DNA from: Planktothricoides sp. SR001
Lineage (GTDB): Bacteria; Cyanobacteriota; Cyanobacteriia; Cyanobacteriales; Laspinemataceae
Assembly (NCBI RefSeq): GCF_001276715.1
Contig: NZ_LIUQ01000014.1
Span: 94,227 to 128,699 of the forward strand
Direction: 5' to 3'
DNA: 34,473 bases
Of this stretch, positions 24,101-31,849 are shown in pieces. The notes under the pieces were generated by a model. That model saw nothing but the letters and a program-made list of their open reading frames with translations, was not told where the DNA came from and did not search any database. Each line of letters begins with the position of its first letter. The stretch's first letter is position 1. Made by a program: the position numbers and the translations under genes.

Positions 24101-27100
24101 AGAAAAACAGGTTTCTCCCACAGCAGAATTTCAGTGGTTAGACTGGCAAAAAAATGACCTAACTGTGTCAGCAGTCCGTGATTTAATTAAAGAAACAAAA
24201 CCAGAAATTTTAGGCATAAAGAATATACCTAACCCTCGTTTGAGTCAAGAAATCAAGCTTTTAGATTTATTGCATAATCCAACAGAAGTAACTACAGTCG
24301 GTGAATTACGAGAAGCGTTACAGTGGTTTGAAAATGATGGGATAGAACCCGATGATTGGTGGGATTTAGGCGCAGAGTTAGCGCAGAATGTTTATATTAA
24401 TTGGTCTGAGGTTAAGGGCTACTATGATGTGGTTTTTCAAACAGGGGGAAAACTTTTCGACCATGACCGAGAAAATGTTGAGATCAAACCTTGGAACAGT
24501 TATGGTAATAATCCTCTGCAAAGCAAAATAGTAAGTAATTTAGAACAAAAATTGCGGACTGATTTGAAAAAAAGTCTCCCTGACTATATGATGCCCACAG
24601 CTTTTGTTATCCTCGATCAAATGCCACTAACACCAAGTGGTAAAGTCGATCGTCGTGGGCTAAAAGCTCCTGAAAAGTGCCGCCCTGAATTGTCAACAGT
24701 TCTGGTTATTCCCCGCACAGATAACGAAAAACTGATTGCTAATATTTGGCAGGAATTATTACAGATAGATTTAGTAGGAATACATGACAATTTCTTTGAG
24801 TTAGGTGGCCATTCTTTAGTAGCAACTCAATTAATATCCAGACTCAGAGAAACTTTTGAAGTAGAAATACCCCTCAGAGTCATCTTTGAATCGCCAACAA
24901 TAGCAGAATTAGATCAGGCATTAAGCCAATTACTGCTCCTCAAAAAAGGATTGAATATTCCCCCTCTAAAACCTGTTACAAAAGATTTAGAGCAAATCCC
25001 CCTATCTTTTCAACAAGAAAGACTGTGGTTTCTCGATCAATTAGAAGGAGCAAATGCTACTTATAATATACCAGTAGCCATCTCGTTAACGGGTAATTTG
25101 AAAATTCATTTACTTGAAAAAGCCCTTTCTGAAATAGTACAAAGACATGAGGTACTAAGAACTAGCTTCCCCACAGTTGACGGCACACCAAGACAGATAA
25201 TCGATCCAGAAGCTACCCTAAATATTAAGGTGACAGACTTACAGCATCTTGAAGAAACAGAACGCCAAACTGTATTAAAACAAGAACTACAACAAGAAGC
25301 AAATATTCCGTTTAATTTAGAACAAGCACCCTTAATCAGATGTAGTTTATGGCAGTTATCTCAAACTGAATATGTGTTACTAATAACAATGCACCATATT
25401 GTGTCAGATGGCTGGTCATTAGGAATATTGAATCAAGAAATTTCAACTCTATATAAAGCTTTTCTAGCAGGGAAGTCATCACCTTTAGAAAAATTACCCG
25501 TGAACTATGCAGATTTTTCTGTTTGGGAAAAACAATGGTTAAAGGGAGAAATATTAGAAACTCAACTCAATTACTGGAGACAACAATTACAAAATGCTCC
25601 AGAATTATTACAATTACCTACAGATCGCCCTAGACCAAATATACAGACTCACAAAGGGAAAAGCCAAAGATTTCTCTTAAACACAGAGTTAACCAAGAAA
25701 ATCCAGAATCTAGCCAATGAGTCTGGAAAAACTTTATTTATGACTTTGTGGGCAGCTTTTGCCACATTACTATATCGTTATAGCGGACAATCAGATATTT
25801 TAATCGGGTCATCAATAGCTAATCGTAACCGCAGTGAAATCGAGTCATTGATAGGTTTTTTTCTTAATACTTTGGTTTTAAGAAGTAATTTTGAGGATAA
25901 TCCTAGTTTCTTAGAATTACTCAACCAAGTTAAAGAAACTACACTTAAAGCTTATGAACATCAAGATGTACTCCTTGAACAAGTATTACCATCCCAAAGG
26001 TCTTTAAGTTATGCTTATTTATTCCAAGTAATGTTTATTCTCCAACCTCCAGTAGTAGAATTAGAACTACCAGGAATAACTTGTCATCAGTTATATCAAG
26101 AAAGCAAAATTGCGAAGTTTGATTTAACAGTCTCAATGACGGAAACATTTCAAGGCTTAGAAGGAGAATGGGAATACAATACAGATTTATGGGATGACTC
26201 AACTATTAAGCGGATGGCTAGTCATTTTGAAAACTTATTATCAGCGATTGTTACTCATCCTTATAAGACTGTTAATGAGTTACAATTATTGAATGAAACA
26301 GAACGCGATCAATTATTAGTAGAGTGGAATCATACTCAGACCGAATATCCCCAGGATAAATGTATTCATCAATTATTTGAAGAGCAGGTAAAACTCACAC
26401 CCAATGCCATAGCGGTAGTTTTTGAAGAACAAAAATTAACCTATTTTGAGTTAAATCAAAAAGCCAATCAAGTAGCACGTCATCTCCAAAGCTTAGGAGT
26501 AAAAGCTGAATCCTTAGTAGGGATTTGTGTAGAACGTTCTTTAGAGATGGTAATTGGAGTGTTAGGGACATTAAAAGCGGGTGGTGCTTATGTTCCCCTA
26601 GACCCAAATTATCCAGCCGAAAGATTGAGTTATATGTTGACTAATTCAAAAGTTGATGTGTTATTGACTCAAAAACATTTCTTGTCATATTTCGCGTCAA
26701 ATACTACACAGATAGTTTGTTTGGATAGAGATTGGACAACAATTGAACAATACAGCACAGAAAACTTATCTGCTGAAGTAGGGTCAAAAAATTTGGCTTA
26801 TGTCATTTATACTTCAGGTTCTACTGGTCAACCGAAAGGAGTTTTAATTGAACATCAAGCTTTGGTAAATTTCAATCAAGTAGCTTGTCAATATTATCAA
26901 CTAAGCGATCGGGATCGAGTCCTACAATTTGCTTCAATTAGTTTTGATGCAGCCGCAGAGGAAATTTATCCTAGCTTGACATCAGGAGCAACTTTAGTAT
27001 TGCGAACTGAGGAGATGATTCAATCATCCGCAACCTTTCTGCAACTGTGTAATCACTGGCAAATCACCGTCTTAGACTTACCCACTGCTTACTGGTCTCA

Positions 27101-28916
27101 GTTAATAGCTGACATAAAATTAGACAATTTAAAACTCCCTACCTCTTTACGATTAGTTATTATTGGAGGAGAGGAGGTTAAGCTTAGTCAAGTGGAACTC
27201 TGGCTTAGTCAAAAACATCATTCGGTTTTAATCAATACTTACGGACCGACAGAAGCCACTGTAGATGCAACATTATATTCTATTCCCACAGAACTCAAAA
27301 GCCTGAAGACAATTCCCATAGGTCGTCCTTTAGCCAACACTCAAATTTATATCCTAGACCAACATCTGCAACCAGTGCCAATAGGAGTTACGGGAGAATT
27401 ATATATTGGTGGAGATAGACTAGCCAGAGGTTATCTGAATCGACCAGAATTAACTCAAGAGAAATTTATTCTTAATCCCTTTGGCGAAGGTCGTCTTTAT
27501 AAAACAGGTGATTTAGTTTGTTATCTCCCTGATGGCAATATTGAATACATTGGTCGCATCGATAATCAAGTCAAAATAAGAGGCTTCCGCATTGAGTTAG
27601 GAGAAATAGAAGCTGTTCTCAACACCCATCCTCAAATCCAACAAACTGTAGTTATAGCGAGGGAAGACATACCTGGAAACAAACGTCTAGTAGCCTATAT
27701 TGTGACTGAGGATGAATTATTAAATACTCATCAACTACGAGAATATCTCAAACAGAAGTTACCAGAATATATGCTACCTTCTGCTTTTATGTTATTAAAA
27801 AATCTCCCCTTAACACCCAATGGCAAAATAGACCGTAAAGCTTTACCGGCTCCTGATTTAGACTTAAGCACGGGCGGACAGTTAATTCTTCCGCGAGATA
27901 CTATAGAACTGAAATTAGCACAAATCTGGTCTGATTTGCTCGGCATCAATCCTATAGGAGTAACAAACAACTTCTTTGAATTAGGCGGTCATTCTCTTTT
28001 GGCTGTCAGTCTCATGGCTCAAATTCAAAAACAATTCCACAAAAAGTTATCTCTAGCAACGCTTTTCCAAAATTCAACCATTGAACAAATAGCCCATCTT
28101 CTGCGTTTAGAAACAGATTCTTTAGATTGGGCTGTCTTAGTTCCCATCAAATCTAAGGGTAATAAACCTCCGCTATTTTGTATTCATCCATCAGGAGGAA
28201 ATGTTCTCTGTTATCAAGATTTAGCCTATCAATTGGATTTAGCTCAACCAGTCTATGGATTACAATCCTTTGGTCTAAATCCTGAAAACCAACCTCATAG
28301 CAGCATTGAACATATGGCTAGTCATTATATCCAAGCAATCCAAACTGTTCAAGCTCATGGTCCTTACTTTCTGATGGGTTGGTCTTTAGGGGGTATAGTT
28401 GCTTTTGAAATGGCACAGCAACTTTCTCGCCAAGGAGAACAAATTGCTTTCTTAGCTTCAATAGATGCTAACCCTCTTTTCACCACATCTGAATTAGAAA
28501 ATAATGATGCTGTTGTGATGGTGTGGATGCTTGGAGAAGCTCTTGAACCTTGTTTGGAGGAAATAAAACAACTAGAACCACAGGAACAATTAATCTATGT
28601 GTTAGAACAAGCTAAACAAAAAAATCTGGTGTCAGAAGACGTTGATTTAACTCAAATTCAACATTTATTGGAGATTAACAAATTGAACATTCAATCTCTA
28701 GGAAAGTATCAACCTCAATCTTATTCAGGCTCGATGATTGTCATACAAGCTAGTGAAACTGAGACTGACCTGGCCTCAGTCTGGAATGATTTTGTAGAAA
28801 AAGTAGATGCTTATATGATTCCGGGTAATCATTACAATCTGGTCAGAAATCCACAAGTTCAGATATTAGCTCAAATCATCCAAAAATATCTTGATCAAGA
28901 TTGTCGGTTAGGTTGA
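21144..28916 (+). CDS. Two-module NRPS: (half C)-A-NMT-PCP-C-A-PCP-TE
   Basis: This is a 2590-residue non-ribosomal peptide synthetase. Residues 1-255 are only the second half of a condensation domain, without the HHxxxDG lobe. A1 spans about 270-730, with TSGSTGQPKG at 420. An N-methyltransferase is inserted in A1 (LEIGCGTG near 796), A10 is TPSGKVDRRG near 1160, and PCP1 has Ser1224 in LGGHSL. C2 is complete (HHIVSDG, 1417-1423). A2 has TSGSTGQPKG at 1890, and PCP2 has Ser2284. The TE has Ser2414 in GWSLGG, Asp2441 and His2563. By alignment with GrsA as I recall it, A1 lining residues are D-V-Q-F-I-A-Q-V-V and A2 D-A-E-D-I-G-T-V-D. A2 acidic residues suggest a basic amino acid. The product is likely a short, partly N-methylated peptide. 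ATG 21144 lacks a clear ribosome binding site. Confidence 0.92.
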   Translation: METQLNYWQQQLQDAPELLQLPTDRTRPSIQTYTGKIQRFTLNQELTQKLQKLSSESGTTLFITLLAGFATLLYRYSGQSDILIGSPVVNRHHQELDLFINTLVFRSNFSDNPSFLSLLHQVKQTTTKADENQDIPWEKVVEALQPQISLSHSPIFQVMFTLESQLGHELESTLKNWRELNQNNITAKFDLTVSMTETLEILEAEWEYNRELWDDSTIERMAGHFENLLSAIVADPHQTVNELPLLSETERDRLLVEWNNTETEYPQDKSIHQLFEEQVQLTPNAIAVIFAQQKLTYSELNQKANQVAHYLQSLGVKPDALVGICVERSLEMIIGLLGILKAGGSYVPLDPNYPAERLSYMLTNSKVDVLLTQQDLLSFLPSSTANLVCLDRDWQEIKKYSQSNPETGVGSENLAYVIYTSGSTGQPKGVSMNHRPLVNLILWQVKQSSAKSGTKTGQFTPISFDVSFQEIFATLCSGGILVLIREEIRRDGTALLKMLTEEAIERLFLPFVALEQLDQSATNTQFLPQNLQELITAGEQLKITPTLIEFFNKLPNCQLKNQYGPTESHVVTVFTLKGSPDIWPSLPPIGKPIANAKIYILDKQFQPVPIGVSGELYIGGDALARGYLNRPELTSERFISNPFGEGRLYKTGDLARYLPDGNIEYLGRIDNQVKIRGFRIELGEIEAVINNHPQVQQAVVIAREDIPGNKRLVTYVVPKSNHSLASDQELDATQVAQWQQIWNTNYSQTASDFDPTFNTIGWRDSYTGQAIPKQEMRQWLDATVERILTWKPDRVLEIGCGTGMLLFQIAPKCSYYLGTDFSSQVLSYLEEQLANLDGNWSQVSLSQRTADNFEGIEPASFDTVIINSVIELFPSINYLSDVLKKAIQAVKKEGIIFIGDIRNFSLIEAFYAKLELDKASDLLSTKELQHYIFDGMGKEDQLLLDPDFFIALKQHFSSISHVQIQLKRDRYHNEISKFRYDVILHIEKQVSPTAEFQWLDWQKNDLTVSAVRDLIKETKPEILGIKNIPNPRLSQEIKLLDLLHNPTEVTTVGELREALQWFENDGIEPDDWWDLGAELAQNVYINWSEVKGYYDVVFQTGGKLFDHDRENVEIKPWNSYGNNPLQSKIVSNLEQKLRTDLKKSLPDYMMPTAFVILDQMPLTPSGKVDRRGLKAPEKCRPELSTVLVIPRTDNEKLIANIWQELLQIDLVGIHDNFFELGGHSLVATQLISRLRETFEVEIPLRVIFESPTIAELDQALSQLLLLKKGLNIPPLKPVTKDLEQIPLSFQQERLWFLDQLEGANATYNIPVAISLTGNLKIHLLEKALSEIVQRHEVLRTSFPTVDGTPRQIIDPEATLNIKVTDLQHLEETERQTVLKQELQQEANIPFNLEQAPLIRCSLWQLSQTEYVLLITMHHIVSDGWSLGILNQEISTLYKAFLAGKSSPLEKLPVNYADFSVWEKQWLKGEILETQLNYWRQQLQNAPELLQLPTDRPRPNIQTHKGKSQRFLLNTELTKKIQNLANESGKTLFMTLWAAFATLLYRYSGQSDILIGSSIANRNRSEIESLIGFFLNTLVLRSNFEDNPSFLELLNQVKETTLKAYEHQDVLLEQVLPSQRSLSYAYLFQVMFILQPPVVELELPGITCHQLYQESKIAKFDLTVSMTETFQGLEGEWEYNTDLWDDSTIKRMASHFENLLSAIVTHPYKTVNELQLLNETERDQLLVEWNHTQTEYPQDKCIHQLFEEQVKLTPNAIAVVFEEQKLTYFELNQKANQVARHLQSLGVKAESLVGICVERSLEMVIGVLGTLKAGGAYVPLDPNYPAERLSYMLTNSKVDVLLTQKHFLSYFASNTTQIVCLDRDWTTIEQYSTENLSAEVGSKNLAYVIYTSGSTGQPKGVLIEHQALVNFNQVACQYYQLSDRDRVLQFASISFDAAAEEIYPSLTSGATLVLRTEEMIQSSATFLQLCNHWQITVLDLPTAYWSQLIADIKLDNLKLPTSLRLVIIGGEEVKLSQVELWLSQKHHSVLINTYGPTEATVDATLYSIPTELKSLKTIPIGRPLANTQIYILDQHLQPVPIGVTGELYIGGDRLARGYLNRPELTQEKFILNPFGEGRLYKTGDLVCYLPDGNIEYIGRIDNQVKIRGFRIELGEIEAVLNTHPQIQQTVVIAREDIPGNKRLVAYIVTEDELLNTHQLREYLKQKLPEYMLPSAFMLLKNLPLTPNGKIDRKALPAPDLDLSTGGQLILPRDTIELKLAQIWSDLLGINPIGVTNNFFELGGHSLLAVSLMAQIQKQFHKKLSLATLFQNSTIEQIAHLLRLETDSLDWAVLVPIKSKGNKPPLFCIHPSGGNVLCYQDLAYQLDLAQPVYGLQSFGLNPENQPHSSIEHMASHYIQAIQTVQAHGPYFLMGWSLGGIVAFEMAQQLSRQGEQIAFLASIDANPLFTTSELENNDAVVMVWMLGEALEPCLEEIKQLEPQEQLIYVLEQAKQKNLVSEDVDLTQIQHLLEINKLNIQSLGKYQPQSYSGSMIVIQASETETDLASVWNDFVEKVDAYMIPGNHYNLVRNPQVQILAQIIQKYLDQDCRLG

Positions 28917-29015
28917 GGAACAAAACCCCACCCTATCAAGGATTTGGTTGGGGTTCTCAGTCGCTCAATTCAACCTACGTTTTAAAATATGTTTATTTTG
29001 TAGGAGAGTTAGCCC

Positions 29016-29336
29016 ATGAAAAGTTGGATTTATTTATCCATTGCCATTTTATTTGAATTAGCAGGAACAACCTGTACGAAGTTGTCTAATGGATTTACTA
29101 ACTTAAGTTATTCTGTTTTAATGCTAATATGTTACGGCTGTAGTATATCTTTATTGACAATAGCTGTTAAAGGAATTAATCTAAATATTGCTTATGCGGT
29201 GTGGTCAGGATTGGGAACAGCTTTAATTGCGATCATAGGAGTTGTTTTTTTTAAAGAAAGTTTAAATCCTTCAAAAATAGTTTTCATTCTTTGGATTATT
29301 TTAGGGGTTGTCGGCTTGAATTTAACATCTAAATAA
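29016..29336 (+). CDS. Small multidrug resistance (SMR) family transporter, subunit 1
   Basis: This is a four-helix inner-membrane proton-coupled exporter of the EmrE/Qac type, 106 residues. Glu14 (SIAILFELAGTTCTK) is the essential proton/substrate site, and the third and fourth segments carry NLNIAYAVWSGLGTAL and WIILGVVGLNL. The start is preceded by AGGAG. It follows the NRPS by 99 bases in the same direction, so it likely exports the product or protects the host. A second SMR gene (30098-30411) lies in opposite direction and shares the KGINLNIAYA core. The two look like partners of a heterodimeric pump such as EbrAB. Confidence 0.93.
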   Translation: MKSWIYLSIAILFELAGTTCTKLSNGFTNLSYSVLMLICYGCSISLLTIAVKGINLNIAYAVWSGLGTALIAIIGVVFFKESLNPSKIVFILWIILGVVGLNLTSK

Positions 29337-29341
29337 AATTT

Positions 29342-29367
29342 ATCTTAATTTTAAATTAAGATTTTTA
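29342..29367 (+). terminator. Intrinsic terminator after SMR subunit 1
   Basis: ATCTTAATT (29342-29350) and AATTAAGAT (29354-29362) form a 9-base hairpin with a 3-base loop, directly followed by TTTTT. It is AT-rich, so possibly weak. It would end the NRPS-SMR transcript before the GNAT gene. Confidence 0.6.
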
Positions 29368-29434
29368 ATCCGATAAATACCATTTAATTTGGTATTGTAA
29401 AAATTAAATTCATAAAACTTAGGAGAAAATAATT

Positions 29435-30079
29435 ATGTTAGAAAAAGATGGAATCGTTTATGAAATTCTGCAAAGTCAGGATTTGTCCAGTGCAATTGAA
29501 TGTGTAGCTACTGTTTTTCCTGGCAGTGAGCCACTTACACAGTGTTTAGGCATAACCAAAGAATACTATTATCCCGTAGCCGAAATTGTTTGTCAGAAAG
29601 CTGTAGAAGATGGGTTATCTCATATCGCGAAGGATGCAAAAACTGGTGAATTGGTCGGATTTATAATTTCCGAAGATATGTATATAGAAAATAATTTTTA
29701 TAAAGAAAAGTATAAAAAATTTGACAAATTTCTCCCAATCATTTCTCTGGTAGAGTTACTACAAAAAGAATATTTAGCAGAGAAAAATATCAAAAAAGGA
29801 GAATTATTTTACGAGTCTATGATAGGAGTATATCCTCAATATCAGAATCGCAACATAGCTAGATATTTATATGCTGAAAATATCGAGTATGCTAAAACTC
29901 AAAAATTTTCCAGAATAATTACTGAACCAAGTGGAATTGTTACACAAAGATATTGTTCGAGATTCGGATTTAAGGAAATTTTGTCAATTAATTATCAAGA
30001 TTATGAATATGAAGGAGTGAAAGTATTTGCTAACATCAATCGTCACAAAAAATGCGTGCTAATGGAGAAATTACTCTAG
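29435..30079 (+). CDS. GNAT-family N-acetyltransferase
   Basis: This 214-residue cytoplasmic protein has the GNAT fold. The central strand is FYESMIGVYPQYQNRNIARY with the acetyl-CoA loop Q/N-x-x-N-I-A, followed by IITEPSGIVTQRYCSRFGFK, the usual last helix-strand. The start has AGGAG upstream. It presumably acylates an amine, either the NRPS product, a building block, or the toxic product for self-protection. It sits right after SMR subunit 1, separated by a terminator-like hairpin. Members of this type occur as tailoring or resistance enzymes; the substrate is not deducible. Confidence 0.82.
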   Translation: MLEKDGIVYEILQSQDLSSAIECVATVFPGSEPLTQCLGITKEYYYPVAEIVCQKAVEDGLSHIAKDAKTGELVGFIISEDMYIENNFYKEKYKKFDKFLPIISLVELLQKEYLAEKNIKKGELFYESMIGVYPQYQNRNIARYLYAENIEYAKTQKFSRIITEPSGIVTQRYCSRFGFKEILSINYQDYEYEGVKVFANINRHKKCVLMEKLL

Positions 30080-30097
30080 CCTGACACAACGAGATTC

Positions 30098-30411
30098 TTA
30101 AGATAGCAAATTTACCCCCACGACTCCTAGAATAATCAAAATAATTGAAACAATTTGTAGAGGGTTTAAAGTTTCTTTAAAAAAAATAACCCCTACTATT
30201 GCATCGCGGTTCCCAATCCTGACCAGATTGCATAAGCAATATTTAGATTAATTCCTTTAAGGGCTTTGGTCAACATAGTGATGCTACAAATGTAGCAGAT
30301 CACCACTAAGGCAGAAGGAATTAATTGAGTAAATCCCTGGGAAAACTTCATACAAGTTGTTCCTATGGATTCTAATAAAATAGCAATGAATAAATCAAGC
30401 CAACTTGTCAT
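30098..30411 (-). pseudogene. SMR family transporter, subunit 2, one-base deletion
   Basis: From ATG 30411 the frame reads MTSWLDLFIAILLESIGTTC (Glu14 kept) to AYAIWSGLGTA, then runs into two stops after M-Q. Restoring one base near 30203 gives IAIVGVIFFKETLNPLQIV and a normal end (LGVVGVNLLS) at 30098-30100, for a total of about 104 residues. So a 1-base deletion has removed helix 4. It is the last gene of the minus-strand unit, 22 bases behind the PLP decarboxylase. If real, the heterodimeric pump has lost one subunit. Confidence 0.85.
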
Positions 30412-30433
30412 AATCTAACTCTTTCTACAATCA

Positions 30434-31750
30434 TTAATGGACTGGTTTTATAGGTTGAATTAGTTCCAAACGAGAAGGTAGATATTCTCTTCTCTCTATA
30501 TCACTCAAATCTTCAGCCGCACGAATTAATTCTACATCTCCTCTTTCTGTAATCAACACAATATTAGGACGATATTCGATAAACTGAAACCAAAAACTAT
30601 TATTATAGGCACCAATATTAGAGATGACCAAGCGATCGCCTCGTGATAAAGGTGGTAAGCTAATCGCTTCAGCTATCACATCTATATTAGTACAAAGAGG
30701 CCCATAAAGTTGAGAATTTTCACACTGACCAGGAATAGCCTGTGCTAGGGCAATATTAAAGTCAAACCAAAGACCAAGAAATAGTAAGTTAATCCCAGCA
30801 TCGATAACATAACCAGGATTTCCATCAGGTAAGCGTTTTGTCCCACAAACGGTAGTAATTAAAGTTCCTGCTTCATCTACCAGCAATCGTCCTGATTCAA
30901 TAATTAATTTAGGTCTATGGTTGGGTCTAAGACTTTTCAAGAGAGCATTACAGATGGTCTCCGCATAGTCATCAATCGAAGGAACCCTTCCCTCGTTTGA
31001 ATGAATTGCACCCTTAGACACATGATAAATTTCCTTGATTTTATTGTTGGATGCAAATCCACCCCCAATATCTATATACTCCATCTGCCAACCAAAATGA
31101 TCTTCTATCTCATAGCCAAATTTGACCATTTTTTCTACTTGTTGATCATAGGCTTCTTTATTGGTTATGAAAGTACCAATATGGCTATGTAATCCATTTA
31201 GACGTAACCTATTACTCTTAGCTATATGTTGTACGGCTTCCATCGCTTCACCAGATTCTAGGTTAAAACCAAATCTTGACCAACAAGGTTCAATACCTGT
31301 ATCTAAGTTAATACGAATACCAACAGTCAGGGTTTTGTCTAAGATTGAGGCAATTTTTTCTAAATCTTGAATTTCCTCGAAGTGGTCAATATTAACTGTT
31401 CCCTCATCTTTAATTGCCTCTAATAAAGTATCATAAGGCTTATGGGGACCGTTTAAGATGATGTCTTCACCAGGAATACCTAAATTCTTAGCTTTCTCAT
31501 ATTCCATTTTAGAAACCAATTCCGCGATCGCGCCTTCTTGATGGAAAATAGCACAAATTGCTTTTAAATAATTCGTTTTGTAAGACCAACCAAAAGTTAC
31601 CTTTGGATAACGAGTAGTAAAAGCATTTTTGAAACTACGAAACTGCTTTCTTAATGTTGCTTCTGAGTAAACAAATAAAGGAGAACCAAATTTTGTGACT
31701 AAATCTTCAACATTAACTCCAGCTATTTTTGTTTTAATTGTATAATCCAT
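30434..31750 (-). CDS. Fold-III PLP decarboxylase (LysA/Orn-DC-like)
   Basis: This 438-residue enzyme belongs to the alanine-racemase-fold decarboxylases of diaminopimelate, lysine, ornithine or arginine. Lys58 in GWSYKTNY is the PLP Schiff-base lysine. HSHIGT (188-193), DIGGGF (227-232), ESGR (285-288) and GPLCTNID (350-357; Cys353 and Asp357) follow in order. The Cys motif differs from C-E-S-G-D of DAP decarboxylase, so the substrate may be a related amino acid or a carrier-bound one. It is co-directional with the SET gene upstream and the broken SMR gene 22 bases downstream. A role in making an amine unit for the neighbouring NRPS is inference. Confidence 0.9.
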   Translation of the reverse strand: MDYTIKTKIAGVNVEDLVTKFGSPLFVYSEATLRKQFRSFKNAFTTRYPKVTFGWSYKTNYLKAICAIFHQEGAIAELVSKMEYEKAKNLGIPGEDIILNGPHKPYDTLLEAIKDEGTVNIDHFEEIQDLEKIASILDKTLTVGIRINLDTGIEPCWSRFGFNLESGEAMEAVQHIAKSNRLRLNGLHSHIGTFITNKEAYDQQVEKMVKFGYEIEDHFGWQMEYIDIGGGFASNNKIKEIYHVSKGAIHSNEGRVPSIDDYAETICNALLKSLRPNHRPKLIIESGRLLVDEAGTLITTVCGTKRLPDGNPGYVIDAGINLLFLGLWFDFNIALAQAIPGQCENSQLYGPLCTNIDVIAEAISLPPLSRGDRLVISNIGAYNNSFWFQFIEYRPNIVLITERGDVELIRAAEDLSDIERREYLPSRLELIQPIKPVH

Positions 31751-31800
31751 AGTTCAAACCTGTTTAGTTAACACTTTTTATATCTGGGAGAGATTGCCAT

Positions 31801-31838
31801 AAAAAAGGGGGACTTCGAGCAAATTTCTGCTTACCCCT
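31801..31838 (-). terminator. Probable terminator after the SET gene
   Basis: On the minus strand a GGGG...CCCCC hairpin containing an inner AGCA...TGCT stem is followed by six T (31806-31801). It lies between the SET gene and the decarboxylase, so these two may be only partly co-transcribed. Confidence 0.5.
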
Positions 31839-31849
31839 CTTTAGGATGG

